Positions 1 through 8,848 of a stretch of DNA of 64,000 nt are shown here, one piece after another. A program made the translations under genes and the position numbers. A model generated the notes under the pieces. It was not told where the DNA came from. It was given only the letters and a program-made list of their open reading frames with translations, and did not search any database. Location: contig CAAGKO010000040.1 in NCBI GenBank assembly GCA_900770445.1, positions 1 to 64,000 of the forward strand, read 5' to 3'. The number at the start of each line of letters is the position of its first letter. The first letter of the stretch is position 1. The stretch comes from an uncultured Oribacterium sp. (GTDB lineage: Bacteria; Bacillota; Clostridia; Lachnospirales; Lachnospiraceae).

Positions 1-2
1 TG

Positions 3-52
3 CCCTCTGCAATCACTGAGTTTTCTTTATGAAAACTCAGCGTTGCAGAGGG
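3..52. repeat. long interrupted hairpin at window edge
   Basis: Outer arms CCCTCTGCAA (3-12) and TTGCAGAGGG (43-52) pair perfectly. Inner arms CTGAGTTTT (16-24) and AAAACTCAG (32-40) pair perfectly, with short internal loops between. No T-run follows on the plus strand. It may terminate a gene that ends left of the window, or belong to the repeat element that begins about 30 bases downstream. Confidence 0.6.
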
Positions 53-81
53 TGCTAAGGAAAAAGTACCAAGTGCCGCTA

Positions 82-172
82 AGGGGACCCGGCTTGATTT
101 CACACAGTCTCTTCGTATGGCTTCCGGCTGCCGTCCGTCGAGCCACGCCTTGACTTAACTACATCTAAACAG
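82..172. repeat. dispersed intergenic repeat, copy A (two modules)
   Basis: Bases 82-121 match the reverse complement of 44778-44817 at 37 of 40 positions. Bases 139-172 match 60113-60146 at 30 of 34 positions. Two blocks that are separate elsewhere are therefore joined here. The copy lies upstream of the carboxypeptidase gene and carries no convincing ORF. The rest of 173-270 holds a possible extended -10 (TGGTAAGAT, 234-242) and the ribosome site GGGAG just before the start at 271. Confidence 0.75.
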
Positions 173-270
173 TATCGACCTGCCTGATCGTAAAAAATGT
201 AAAGTTTTAGTAAGAAAATCACGGGGCTTCCTGTGGTAAGATAAGGATACATTTTATCCGGGAGAGCTTT

Positions 271-1554
271 ATGAGACATCATTTTTATAGAAATCGTATC
301 GTCGCCGGACTCCTGATCGCCACGCTTAGTGCGACCAGCCTGTCCACCACCGCGCTGGCTGACAGCAGTACCTTCGTGGAAATCACAGATCAGGGACCGC
401 TCGCAGCGTCTGTCGCTGCCGGCGTCCTGAGCACAGATGCAGGGACCGCCACGACGACGGAAACCGCTGCGGCAAACGCAGCCAGCAGCACAGCTGCGCA
501 GGTCGTCCAGGGCACGGATGCCATGAGCACCCTGACCGGGCTCACCGGCCCGACGGGGACCGCTGCAGATGCGGCGAACCAGACGTCGTCGACGGCTGCA
601 GACAGTGCCGCCCTGGCGGCTGCCGCCAATCAGGCAGCGGCTTCTGCGCAGCAGAGCAGCACGACAGCCACAAATCAGACCGCACAGAGCGCAGCTGCTG
701 CACAGACCATCGCTGCGGCGACACAGCAGACGACGAATTATTTCCAGCAGCCGTCCCAGGGATTTCTGCGGACCGCGATGACGCTGAAGCCGGAGGTGAA
801 TGCAAACTTCGCGATCCTCATCGATGCAGATGCCGGTCTCGTGGTCGCCGAGAAGAACGGCAGCGCGAAGATGTACCCAGCCTCTATGACGAAGGTCATG
901 ACCCTGCTGGTGGCCTGTGAGCATATCACAGACCTCAACGAAAAGCTGGAGATCACCCAGGACATCGTCGATTATGTCAAGAAGGAGGGGGCATCAAACT
1001 GCGGCTTCAAGGCAGGAGAGCAGGTGACGATGCTGGACCTCCTCTATGGCCTCATCCTCCCGAGTGGTGCGGATGCTGCACTCGCCCTCGTGCGCCGCAT
1101 CGCCGGCTCCGAGGAGCAGTTCGTGGCCCTCATGAATCAGAAGGCACAGCAGCTCGGTATCTCCGCGACGACGCACTTTACGAACTGCACCGGACTGTAT
1201 AACGATAACCACTACTCGACCGCAGAAGATATGGCCATCATCATGCGGGCAGCATCGCAGAACAGTGTCGCGGCCACGATCCTCACGACACGAAGCTACA
1301 CGACACAGGCGAACAACAAGCGAACCACTGGTCTCAGCTTCTCAAACCTCTTCCTGAAGCGGATCGATACCCAGACGACCGGTGGACAGGTGAACTTCGC
1401 AAAGACCGGCTACGTCGCGAAAGCCGGCAACTGTGCGGTTTCCTACTTCACCGCCGCCTCCGGACGCCACTACATCTGCGTCACCGGAAAAACCTCCGGC
1501 GCATGGAACGTCGTATCCGCCCATGCCGCCCTGTACAGCCAGTACGCGAAATAG
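271..1554 (+). CDS. secreted D-alanyl-D-alanine carboxypeptidase (peptidase S11)
   Basis: Serine-type peptidase that trims the terminal D-Ala of peptidoglycan stem peptides outside the membrane. Residues 1-31 form a Sec signal peptide ending in ALA. About 130 residues rich in Ala, Thr, Ser and Gln follow and look like an extended wall-spanning linker. The catalytic domain starts near 165: SxxK motif SMTK at S205, second motif SGA at S265, and KTG at K378. The second motif has Ala where many family members have Asn. There is no PBP5-type C-terminal domain or membrane anchor. The start at 271 has GGGAG upstream. The family call is firm; the paralogue (dacA, dacB or dacF-like) is not resolved. 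Confidence 0.9.
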   Translation: MRHHFYRNRIVAGLLIATLSATSLSTTALADSSTFVEITDQGPLAASVAAGVLSTDAGTATTTETAAANAASSTAAQVVQGTDAMSTLTGLTGPTGTAADAANQTSSTAADSAALAAAANQAAASAQQSSTTATNQTAQSAAAAQTIAAATQQTTNYFQQPSQGFLRTAMTLKPEVNANFAILIDADAGLVVAEKNGSAKMYPASMTKVMTLLVACEHITDLNEKLEITQDIVDYVKKEGASNCGFKAGEQVTMLDLLYGLILPSGADAALALVRRIAGSEEQFVALMNQKAQQLGISATTHFTNCTGLYNDNHYSTAEDMAIIMRAASQNSVAATILTTRSYTTQANNKRTTGLSFSNLFLKRIDTQTTGGQVNFAKTGYVAKAGNCAVSYFTAASGRHYICVTGKTSGAWNVVSAHAALYSQYAK

Positions 1555-1581
1555 CATATTGAAATAGATACAAAAATACTT

Positions 1582-1630
1582 TTATATTATAAGCCCTGGT
1601 TCATTCGCTGAACCAGGGCTTATAATATAA
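1582..1630. terminator. perfect 22-bp inverted repeat, terminator-like
   Basis: Arms 1582-1603 and 1609-1630 are exact reverse complements around a TTCGC loop. The core is GCCCTGGTTCA and the outer ends are A/T only. The structure follows the carboxypeptidase stop by 27 bases and should terminate in either direction. Its right arm also contains TATAAT (1621-1626), which could act as the -10 of the next gene. Confidence 0.8.
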
Positions 1631-1680
1631 TTATGAATCTTGAGACCGTGAAATAGCGATAGCAGATTGGAGGTGAAATA

Positions 1681-2850
1681 ATGATTGTTTATCATGGCAG
1701 TGATCAGATCGTGGAGCAGCCTGTGTTTGGTGCAGGTAAAGAAGATAATGATTATGGGACAGGTTTCTATTTGACAGAAGATAAAGATAAAGCAAATGCA
1801 TGGGCAGTGGTAAATGGAACTGAAAATGCATACTGTAACGCATATGAGCTTCCGATGGAGGAACTGAATGTACTCCATCTGGATGACTATGGGGTTCTGA
1901 CATGGATTGCGGAAGTGACAGCGCATCGTGGAGTGATCGATGAAGATACATTTTATATCGCTGAAAAGCTGGTTGATATGTATAAAATTGACACCGCAGA
2001 ATATGATGTCATCATAGGGTATCGTGCAGATGACAGCTATATCAAAGTCATCGATTCCTTTTTGAAAAATCAGCTGACAGCAGATGAAGTTGAACGTTTC
2101 TTTAGAAAAGCGGAGTTGGGAGAGCAGATTTTTATAAAAAGTCAAAGAGCCTTTCGGTCTATAAAATTTATAGGATATGAACATGTAGTGGAGACGATTC
2201 AGTATCAGGATGATGATGCACAGGCCAGAAGAGAAGTAGAATCTTTTCTTAATAACCGCAGAAAGGCGATTCAGCTTGAAGGCTTCCAACCAAGTGGCAT
2301 GACCGTGCAGGATGTTTTAAAGAATAAATACGTATATGATCAAGCATATAAGTACTACCATCTCAACGAAAATAAACCGATGCAATATCAGGTGAACAGA
2401 AGTGTGAAGCATGAGCCCACAAAGGATGACTATGCTTATGACAGGTTTTACTTAAGTGGTGTCATGAAATTAACACGCTTTTTGTTTCATGAATTTATAA
2501 AATCCGGTCATGATTTTCATGGAGCCGTAAAACTGTACATGGAGAAGTCTCCGATTCGCTTGAAGATGGATCAGGGTAGCTGGTCGGCGTTAAATAAAGG
2601 AATCAGACAGCTCTATCATTCGGTAGATATAAAAACGGTACCCCTAAACACAAATAATTATATGGATGGAATTCTGTCAGACTGGATGGCAGATGTGTAC
2701 ACCTATATGCAGTGGCGTTATCGCCTTTCATCGGCGGTGCTGGTTCGAATTCTCCCACCGGAACTTTTGGGTGAAGCCTATTATCCTTTACACGAAACCG
2801 GATTAAGTGTAGCCTGCGAAAAACTATATACCAGATATTTTTTGAAGTAA
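1681..2850 (+). CDS. DUF3990 domain protein with an extra C-terminal domain
   Basis: Residues 1-170 resemble DUF3990: YHGS near the start, NDYGTGFYLTE around residue 25, YDVIIGYRADDSY near 115 and LGEQIF near 150. That family has been linked to an ADP-ribosyltransferase-like fold and toxin-type loci, but activity here is inference. The usual protein ends near 200 residues. This one continues to 389 with a second, unrecognised domain containing YTYMQWRYRLSS and YYPLHETGLS. The gene is visibly richer in A/T and in AAA, GAT and ATA codons than its neighbours, which suggests transfer. The start is set by GGAGGTGA eight bases upstream. No small antitoxin-like partner is adjacent. Confidence 0.75.
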   Translation: MIVYHGSDQIVEQPVFGAGKEDNDYGTGFYLTEDKDKANAWAVVNGTENAYCNAYELPMEELNVLHLDDYGVLTWIAEVTAHRGVIDEDTFYIAEKLVDMYKIDTAEYDVIIGYRADDSYIKVIDSFLKNQLTADEVERFFRKAELGEQIFIKSQRAFRSIKFIGYEHVVETIQYQDDDAQARREVESFLNNRRKAIQLEGFQPSGMTVQDVLKNKYVYDQAYKYYHLNENKPMQYQVNRSVKHEPTKDDYAYDRFYLSGVMKLTRFLFHEFIKSGHDFHGAVKLYMEKSPIRLKMDQGSWSALNKGIRQLYHSVDIKTVPLNTNNYMDGILSDWMADVYTYMQWRYRLSSAVLVRILPPELLGEAYYPLHETGLSVACEKLYTRYFLK

Positions 2851-2858
2851 ACATAAAA

Positions 2859-2895
2859 GAAGGTGCCTGTGGAAGCGTATCCCATAGGCACCTTC
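2859..2895 (-). terminator. terminator between convergent genes
   Basis: Fourteen-base arms 2859-2872 and 2882-2895 (GAAGGTGCCT and AGGCACCTTC cores) pair with one G-U. Read on the minus strand the hairpin is followed by CTTTTATG, so it mainly serves the FHA-ABC gene. The plus-strand side lacks a U-tract. Confidence 0.7.
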
Positions 2896-2944
2896 GACGC
2901 TTTGTGGATTCATCTACACGGATATAAATAGAAAGAATTTTCTG

Positions 2945-5416
2945 TCATCGCTTATCCCGGTCGATGAACTCGAGGCAGATGATGCCGACTACGATGGCGA
3001 CGAGGCCGATCAGCAGGATGACGCCCCAGCTCTTCAAGATGTTCTGCACGGTGCCGGCATAGAGCGGATTCTGCATCTGCTTCGCGCAGAGGATATCCAT
3101 CTTCATTCGGAGATCCGAGGACTGGATGTAATCGACGATCTTCTGCACCTCCGGAATGCTCCGGAACTGATAGATCGAGGCGAAGAGCGCATGGCTCGGC
3201 AGCGCGTTGTAATCGGCGATGGAGCAGATCGCGACAGTACCCCAGTGACTGATGGTCAGCTTCTCGACGAGCTCTGCGGCACCTCCGTCAAACGGGAAGA
3301 TGATGCCGGCAAACACGAGCTGCACGATGAGCAGGAACGGCATGACGGTCATCGCCGAGGTCGTGGTGCGCACGATGCAGGACACCATCAGCGCGACGAG
3401 GTCAGCGGCATAGGTGATGATCCAGAGCGTCAGCGCGAAGTCGACCAGGAAGTTTCCTGTGACAATGCTGCCGACCGGGAAGCGGATGCCGTACCAGACA
3501 TAGATGCCGACGGAAATCAGAACCTGCAGGAGGCAGATCAGCGCCTGGTACAGCATGTGTGCCATGATATACGCACTGATATGGAGTCCCGCGCGGTGCT
3601 CCCGCTTGATGATCGCACGCTCCCGGCAGACGACCTGGATGGAATTGAAGAAGCCGTTCCAGATGCAGACGCAGACGAGGGCGAAGGCACCCGCCTGCAG
3701 GCGCTCCATATTGGCGAACAGGCTCTTCCCGACGACGAAGGCCACCATGAGCGAGATGATGGCTGACAGCGGGAGGAGTACCCAGTCGTGCTCATGGATG
3801 AAGAGACGGAACAGCTTCCCGAGGTAGATCTTCACCTGGGCTGGACGGCGGGTATGCGTCGGTCGATAGGCATCCGCGCTCCCCTCCTGTCGTGCCGTCG
3901 TGGTCGTGCTTTTCGTCTCCTTCTCAGCTTCCGCCGCACGATAGGCCCGGAAGGCCTCGATATAGTGATCCGCGAGTCCCTCGCCGCCTTCGTTTTCCGG
4001 GTTGATCGCGAGGATAATGTCCTCCATGGTGTCGCGCCCGAAGAACTGACGCGCCTCCGGGATCGTTCCATAGAAGGCGAGCTGTCCGGTATGCTGACTG
4101 TTCTTCGCGAGGACGATGACCTTATCGAAGAGGTCGATGACACGGTCCGGCGTATGGGTGATAACCATGACGATCTTCTGCTGATTCGCGATCTTCCGAA
4201 GCTGCTCCATGAGATCACGTGCCATGACACCGTCGAGACCGGAATCCGGCTCGTCGAGGACGAAGAGACTTGGGTTTGAGATGAATTCAACGCAGATACT
4301 TAAGCGCTTCCGCTGCCCGCCGGAGAGCTTATCGACCAGCTCATCCTTCACCGGTGTCAGTCCGAAGAGCGCGAGGACTTCCTCAACCCGCTTTTTCCGC
4401 TCTCCAGTCGGTGTGCCCTCCGGGAGGCGCATCTGTGCCGCATTCGTCAGGGTCATGATGACGGTATCATCACCACGCAGAAGCTCCTGCTGTGGCACCA
4501 TACCGATCTCATATTTCATCCGGGAGTAGTCCTCATAGACGTCGAGGTCGCCCTGCTTTATCTCCGCATGGGCCTTTTCATAACCGGTGACTGCATTGAC
4601 GAAGGTCGTCTTACCGGAGCCGGAACCGCCGAGGATCAGCACCATGCTGCCCGGCTCGATGCTGAGCTTGATATCCTTCAGGAGCAAACGCCGCTTGAGG
4701 AAGCTGCCGACCGAGCGGTTATCGATGTGGATCTGGAGATCGTGGTTCCGGAAGGTTGTGTGGTTGTACGCGAGATAATCGCCGGCAAAATAAAAGACGG
4801 TGTCACCGATGTTGATGACATCGTTCGGCGAGAGAACCATGACGCCCTCCACCCGCTTCTGATTGACATAGACGCCACGCTCGGTCTTCACATCCTCCAC
4901 CTGCCAGTGACCGTAGATGTAGCGGATCAGCGCATGGTGCTCGTCCGGCTTCTCCAGGCTGTCCACTTCAGGAGATGAGAGACCTCGCCCGACGTGACTG
5001 TAGATGTGGTAGACCGACTGCTCCTTCCGGAGCGGCAGCTTCTTCCAGACGAGCTCACCGTCGAAGCGGAGCAGGAACACGAGAATCAGCTGCTCGCCCG
5101 CCTTCTGGATGCGGATGATGTCGCCGTTCTGAAGCAGACGATCCTCTCCCTTCGGCAGCGCAACACCGTTGATGCTCGTCGTGTTGGCATTCGTCAGATT
5201 CTCGTAGTGCCACTCGCCGAGATAGTGGGTGAGCCTGCCCTGCGTATGTGCGAGGAAAGGATACTCGAGCGCGATCTCAGCCTGGTTTCTGCGAGCGAAC
5301 AGACGTCGTCGCCCGATGCTAAGGCCCTTCTCCACCTTGAACTGAACCGATTCGCCGCCGACTCGGATCGCGACGAGCTCTGCCGGCTCCACGAGATCCC
5401 GTAAAATATCGCTCAT
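2945..5416 (-). CDS. FHA domain-containing ABC exporter, ATPase fused to permease
   Basis: An 823-residue fusion. Two FHA-like phosphopeptide-binding domains lie at about 20-95 and 135-215 (SIGRRR and HVGRGL turns). An ABC ATPase follows at about 235-460, with Walker A GGSGSGKTT, signature LSGGQRKRLS and Walker B LFVLDEPDSGLD. An ABC2-type membrane domain with about six helices occupies 535-815. The order resembles ABCG-type half transporters preceded by FHA, known in several bacteria and thought to be controlled by Ser/Thr phosphorylation. No kinase or phosphatase gene is next to it. Start at 5416 with GGGAGG upstream. Substrate unknown. Confidence 0.88.
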   Translation of the reverse strand: MSDILRDLVEPAELVAIRVGGESVQFKVEKGLSIGRRRLFARRNQAEIALEYPFLAHTQGRLTHYLGEWHYENLTNANTTSINGVALPKGEDRLLQNGDIIRIQKAGEQLILVFLLRFDGELVWKKLPLRKEQSVYHIYSHVGRGLSSPEVDSLEKPDEHHALIRYIYGHWQVEDVKTERGVYVNQKRVEGVMVLSPNDVINIGDTVFYFAGDYLAYNHTTFRNHDLQIHIDNRSVGSFLKRRLLLKDIKLSIEPGSMVLILGGSGSGKTTFVNAVTGYEKAHAEIKQGDLDVYEDYSRMKYEIGMVPQQELLRGDDTVIMTLTNAAQMRLPEGTPTGERKKRVEEVLALFGLTPVKDELVDKLSGGQRKRLSICVEFISNPSLFVLDEPDSGLDGVMARDLMEQLRKIANQQKIVMVITHTPDRVIDLFDKVIVLAKNSQHTGQLAFYGTIPEARQFFGRDTMEDIILAINPENEGGEGLADHYIEAFRAYRAAEAEKETKSTTTTARQEGSADAYRPTHTRRPAQVKIYLGKLFRLFIHEHDWVLLPLSAIISLMVAFVVGKSLFANMERLQAGAFALVCVCIWNGFFNSIQVVCRERAIIKREHRAGLHISAYIMAHMLYQALICLLQVLISVGIYVWYGIRFPVGSIVTGNFLVDFALTLWIITYAADLVALMVSCIVRTTTSAMTVMPFLLIVQLVFAGIIFPFDGGAAELVEKLTISHWGTVAICSIADYNALPSHALFASIYQFRSIPEVQKIVDYIQSSDLRMKMDILCAKQMQNPLYAGTVQNILKSWGVILLIGLVAIVVGIICLEFIDRDKR

Positions 5417-5535
5417 AGCTGCCTCCCGGACATTTCGTCCATTTCTCTCTTTATTGTATTTTATTTGCAGGTTTAGTACAATGCTGATCTTGAAATCCAG
5501 CGCAAGAAAAGCACGGCAGGGGCTTGATTGCTTTA

Positions 5536-5563
5536 TTGACTTTCGTTAAAATACTAGTAAAAT
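5536..5563 (+). promoter_or_regulatory. candidate sigma-A promoter of the LacI-family gene
   Basis: TTGACT (5536-5541), a 16-base spacer and TAAAAT (5558-5563). Just downstream, TTAAACCAGTTAA (5576-5588) is an imperfect palindrome that could be an autoregulatory operator; that part is weak. Confidence 0.5.
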
Positions 5564-5618
5564 AAAATAAGTTGATTAAACCAGTTAACTGTAGCAGCAT
5601 GTCGAATGGGGGAAGACG

Positions 5619-6629
5619 ATGGGACGTGATGGAAAAATAACCATTAAGGACATCGCCGAGATGGCTGGGGTTTCGAAGACGACGGTTTCGTTCTATCTGA
5701 ACGGGAAGACCGAGAAAATGTCAGAGGAAACCCGTTTGAAGATTCAGGAGATCATCCTCCGGACCAACTACCGTCCGAATGTTGCCGCCCGTACACTGAA
5801 CCAGAAGAAAACGAACCTCATCGGTGTCATCATCGGTGATATCACGAACACCTTCTCGAATAAAATCGTGAAGGGCATCGAGGATACCGCACGAAAGCAT
5901 GGCTACCAGACGCTGATCGGAAATTCAGGCTATGACCCGAAGCAGGAGTCGAGCTACGTGAACCGTATGCTGACCCTCGGCGCGGATGGCTTCATCATCC
6001 AGCCGACCCCGGGCTTCCATGAGACCTCGAAGCTGATCACGGATTTAAAGAAGCCTTTCGTCTACTTCGACAGTAAGGTATACGAGGATGCTTCCTTCTG
6101 GGTGAAGACCGATAACTATACGGCGACTCATAAGGCGATGCAGGAGCTCATCGCGCGTGGTTATCAGAACTTTCTGATGATCGGTGCCGATCCGTCGAAG
6201 CTGAGTACACGTATCGAACGTTCCTCCGGCTTCATCGACTGCATCACAGAGAGCGGTCTCAGCTTTCAGAGCCTGGAGATCCGCGACGGTGAAATCAACC
6301 ATGCAGAGATTCTCTCCTTCGTGAAGAGAAATCTGAAGGATACCGAAGCAACCTTGGTGTATGTTCCGAACTGCTGGGCACTTCCGGAGGTCTGTGATGC
6401 GTTACAGTCGCTCCGTGATCTGATCCCACAGAAGCTCGGCATCATCGGTTTCGATAATACCGAATGGGCTTCCTTCTCCAGCCCGAGAATCACGACCATC
6501 GTCCAGCCTGCCTACGCGGAGGGACAGAAGGCCGCCGAAATCCTCATCGACCAGATCGAGGAGAAATATGAGGAGAAGTCTCATCAGATGCTTAAGTGCT
6601 CTGTACATTGGAGTGAATCAACACTGTGA
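5619..6629 (+). CDS. LacI/GalR family transcriptional regulator
   Basis: The N-terminal LacI helix-turn-helix is clear at residues 5-50: TIKDIAEMAGVSKTTVSFYL, then the hinge with YRPNVAARTL. The periplasmic-binding-protein-like effector domain fills 60-336, beginning LIGVIIGDITN and containing IGFDNTEWA near 280. Length 336 is normal. Strong ribosome site GGGGGAAG precedes the start. It is divergent from the FHA-ABC gene and is followed by a terminator, so it appears monocistronic. No sugar catabolic or uptake gene is adjacent, so the effector cannot be inferred. Confidence 0.92.
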   Translation: MGRDGKITIKDIAEMAGVSKTTVSFYLNGKTEKMSEETRLKIQEIILRTNYRPNVAARTLNQKKTNLIGVIIGDITNTFSNKIVKGIEDTARKHGYQTLIGNSGYDPKQESSYVNRMLTLGADGFIIQPTPGFHETSKLITDLKKPFVYFDSKVYEDASFWVKTDNYTATHKAMQELIARGYQNFLMIGADPSKLSTRIERSSGFIDCITESGLSFQSLEIRDGEINHAEILSFVKRNLKDTEATLVYVPNCWALPEVCDALQSLRDLIPQKLGIIGFDNTEWASFSSPRITTIVQPAYAEGQKAAEILIDQIEEKYEEKSHQMLKCSVHWSESTL

Positions 6630-6759
6630 CCCCCTCACAGTGGGATTCCCTTTCTCTCCAACCTACAGAACCTTTAGCTATGCGGGTGGAAGCACTAGCT
6701 ACGTTTCCGCTCGTGATGGCAGCTGTCAGGTATAAGCAGCCAGGACACTGCCGCATATA
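6630..6759 (+). other. structured intergenic stretch after the LacI gene
   Basis: An 8-bp hairpin CACTGTGA/TCACAGTG overlaps the regulator's stop codon. Farther on are two more pairings: GGAA/TTCC around 6685-6705, and GGCAG-GTC with GAC-CTGCC (about 6709-6751). The stretch ends at a strong terminator. No ORF is convincing. It may be a 3' UTR or a small RNA. It lacks the conserved core of any riboswitch I know. Confidence 0.3.
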
Positions 6760-6801
6760 AAAACCGCCCGGCACGTTTGTGGTGTGCCGGGCGGTTTTCT
6801 T
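6760..6801. terminator. rho-independent terminator
   Basis: Perfect 15-bp stem, AAAACCGCCCGGCAC (6760-6774) with 6784-6798, followed by TTTTCTTTTG. It ends transcription from the LacI region before nudC. The remaining 6802-6935 holds only the ribosome site of nudC. Confidence 0.9.
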
Positions 6802-6935
6802 TTGTTCATCACGATCTCGAAAATCTTCGTCTGGGTATCGAGTTTTCTTCCTTCCTATGGACTCCGCGCCGCCGATGATGTACGATTTACGATGATCGTC
6901 ATCTCTATACTATGCATATATTTGGAGGAGCCCCT

Positions 6936-7802
6936 ATGATCCAGGATATTTACCCACATAAGCTGATCAATCATTATGATCCATCGAAGACGGCGAAGCC
7001 GGAGAGCTTCGTGCTGAATTTCGCCGGTGCGCGCCGGGATGCCGTCTTACTGCGTATGCTCGATGCGACGACCTTCACCTTCCCGACCTTTCAGGAGGTG
7101 CAGGCGCAGGGAAACATCCCGGTCGAGACGAGCCATCTGATCTATCTTTTCACCGTGGACGAGGATGATTACTTCCTTCTGCCGGAGGTCGAGCTGAGCC
7201 TTCCAAACTATACACGGGCGACCCTGCATGATCTGCGCGAGTCCCTGGCCGGTCCGAAGTGGCGCCAGTTCATCAACAGCACGGCACTGCAGCTCAGCAA
7301 CTGGTATCACCAGAACCGTTTCTGCGGCAGCTGCGGCTCCCGGACGAAGCTCGGAAAGATCGAGCGTGCGATCCGCTGCCCGGAGTGCGGACGCATCATC
7401 TATCCGCGTATCGTGCCGGCGGTCATTGTCGGTATCACCCACGGGGATGAGATCATCCTCACGAAGTATGCCCGCGGCTTCGCGCACTATGCGCTCGTCG
7501 CCGGCTTCACGGAGATCGGGGAGACCCTCGAGGAAACCGTGCAGCGGGAGGTGATGGAAGAGGTGGGGCTCAAGGTGAAGAACATCCGCTACTATAAGTC
7601 ACAGCCGTGGGGCATCGTCGATGATATCCTGATGGGCTTTTTCTGTGATGTGGATGGCGATCCGACGATCACGATGGACCAGAGCGAGCTGAAGCTGGCC
7701 TCCTGGTTTAAGCGGGAGGACATCGTCCTGCAGCCGGATGATTTCAGCCTGACAAATGAGATGATGTGTCTCTTTAAGGAAGGAAAGGAACCAAGAGCGT
7801 GA
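6936..7802 (+). CDS. nudC: NAD(H) pyrophosphatase / mRNA decapping Nudix hydrolase
   Basis: Hydrolyses NADH to NMNH and AMP, and in known members removes NAD caps from RNA. From the start at 6936 the protein has 288 residues. A zinc ribbon (C130, C133, C148, C151) is followed by a full Nudix box from G190 (GFTEIGETLEETVQREVMEE). The family SQPW motif is at about 222-225. GGAGGAG (6924-6930) supports the ATG at 6936 over the one at 6912. The stop overlaps the next gene's GTG start by four bases (7799-7802), so the two are likely translationally coupled. Confidence 0.93.
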   Translation: MIQDIYPHKLINHYDPSKTAKPESFVLNFAGARRDAVLLRMLDATTFTFPTFQEVQAQGNIPVETSHLIYLFTVDEDDYFLLPEVELSLPNYTRATLHDLRESLAGPKWRQFINSTALQLSNWYHQNRFCGSCGSRTKLGKIERAIRCPECGRIIYPRIVPAVIVGITHGDEIILTKYARGFAHYALVAGFTEIGETLEETVQREVMEEVGLKVKNIRYYKSQPWGIVDDILMGFFCDVDGDPTITMDQSELKLASWFKREDIVLQPDDFSLTNEMMCLFKEGKEPRA

Positions 7803-8812
7803 AGAAGATACTGCTTTTATGTACCGGCGGCACGATCGCCTCGGTAAAGACAGAGGATGGACTGAAGCCGGCGCTGACCGCGGAGGAGCTGCTGAGCTAC
7901 GTACCGGAGGTGAAGCACTTCTGCGACGTGGATGTGCTCCAGGTCTGCAACATTGACTCGACCAACATGGCACCGGAGGTCTGGGGACAGATCGTGCATG
8001 CAGTCAATGAAAACTATGACCGCTACGACGGCTTCGTCATCACGCACGGCACGGACACCATGGCCTACAGCTCGGCGGCGCTCAGCTATATGATTCAGAA
8101 CTCCCGGAAGCCGATCGTGATCACGGGCTCACAGAAGCCGATCAACATCGACGGAACCGATGCGAAGGATAATCTGCGGGACAGTATCGTCTATGCCTGC
8201 GACAGCTACTCACAGAACGTGTCGCTCGTGTTCGATGGCAATGTCATCGCCGGACCGCGTGCGAAGAAGATGATGGCACGCTCGTTTAACGCGTTTCACA
8301 GTGTGAATTTTCCGGTGCTGGCGCGGATCCAGGATGAGCATATCATCCGCTATATTCCGTATGAGCCGATCCGGAAGCCGGTAGAGTTTCAGGAGACGGT
8401 GTCGGATGCAATCTGCATCATGAAGCTGATACCGGGCTCGCGTCCGGAGCTGCTCGCGTATCTCTTCGATAATTATGACTGCATCGTCATCGAGTCCTTC
8501 GGTGTCGGTGGTATCCCGAGCCAGCTGCTCGACAAGTTCTATGCCGAGATGGAAAAGTGGGCCGCGAAGGGGAAGTTCATCGTGATGGCAACCCAGGTCG
8601 TGAACGAAGGCTCCAACATGGAGATCTATCAGGTCGGCCAGAAAGTGAAGAAGGATTTCAAGCTCATCGAGGCCTACGATATGACCCTCGAGGCGACGAT
8701 CACGAAGCTCATGTATCTGATGGCGCGTTATCCGAAGGATTACGCGAAGATCCGGAAGGGCTTCTACACGCCGATCAACAACGATATCCTCTGCGCGTTC
8801 GAGGAAGCATAA
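7799..8812 (+). CDS. ansA: L-asparaginase, type I
   Basis: Converts L-asparagine to aspartate and ammonia in the cytoplasm; no signal peptide is present. Both threonine motifs of the family are visible: CTGGTIAS (T12) and HGTDTMAYSS, then VITGSQKPI. Length 337 fits the cytoplasmic type I enzymes. It starts with GTG overlapping the nudC stop and is followed by a terminator, so nudC-ansA forms a two-gene unit. Confidence 0.93.
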   Translation: MKKILLLCTGGTIASVKTEDGLKPALTAEELLSYVPEVKHFCDVDVLQVCNIDSTNMAPEVWGQIVHAVNENYDRYDGFVITHGTDTMAYSSAALSYMIQNSRKPIVITGSQKPINIDGTDAKDNLRDSIVYACDSYSQNVSLVFDGNVIAGPRAKKMMARSFNAFHSVNFPVLARIQDEHIIRYIPYEPIRKPVEFQETVSDAICIMKLIPGSRPELLAYLFDNYDCIVIESFGVGGIPSQLLDKFYAEMEKWAAKGKFIVMATQVVNEGSNMEIYQVGQKVKKDFKLIEAYDMTLEATITKLMYLMARYPKDYAKIRKGFYTPINNDILCAFEEA

Positions 8813-8813
8813 G

Positions 8814-8843
8814 AAAAACCCGTCGCGGTCGCGGCGGGTTTTT
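8814..8843. terminator. bidirectional terminator
   Basis: AAAAACCCGTCGC (8814-8826) pairs with 8831-8843 with one G-U pair around loop GGTC. A runs on one side and T runs on the other serve both converging genes (ansA and the histidine kinase). Confidence 0.9.
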
Positions 8844-8848
8844 CTGTA

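Noticed and set aside
1582..2289. Minus-strand frame opposite the DUF3990 gene
   Set aside because: It starts inside the coding region and runs into the 22-bp hairpin, has no ribosome site, and the plus-strand protein has recognisable motifs.
6680..6758. Possible c-di-GMP or cobalamin riboswitch, because of GGCAGCTGTCAGG and AGCCAGGACACTGCC
   Set aside because: The GACGCAAAGC core of the c-di-GMP aptamer and the other conserved boxes of the B12 aptamer are absent, and no regulated gene follows before a terminator.
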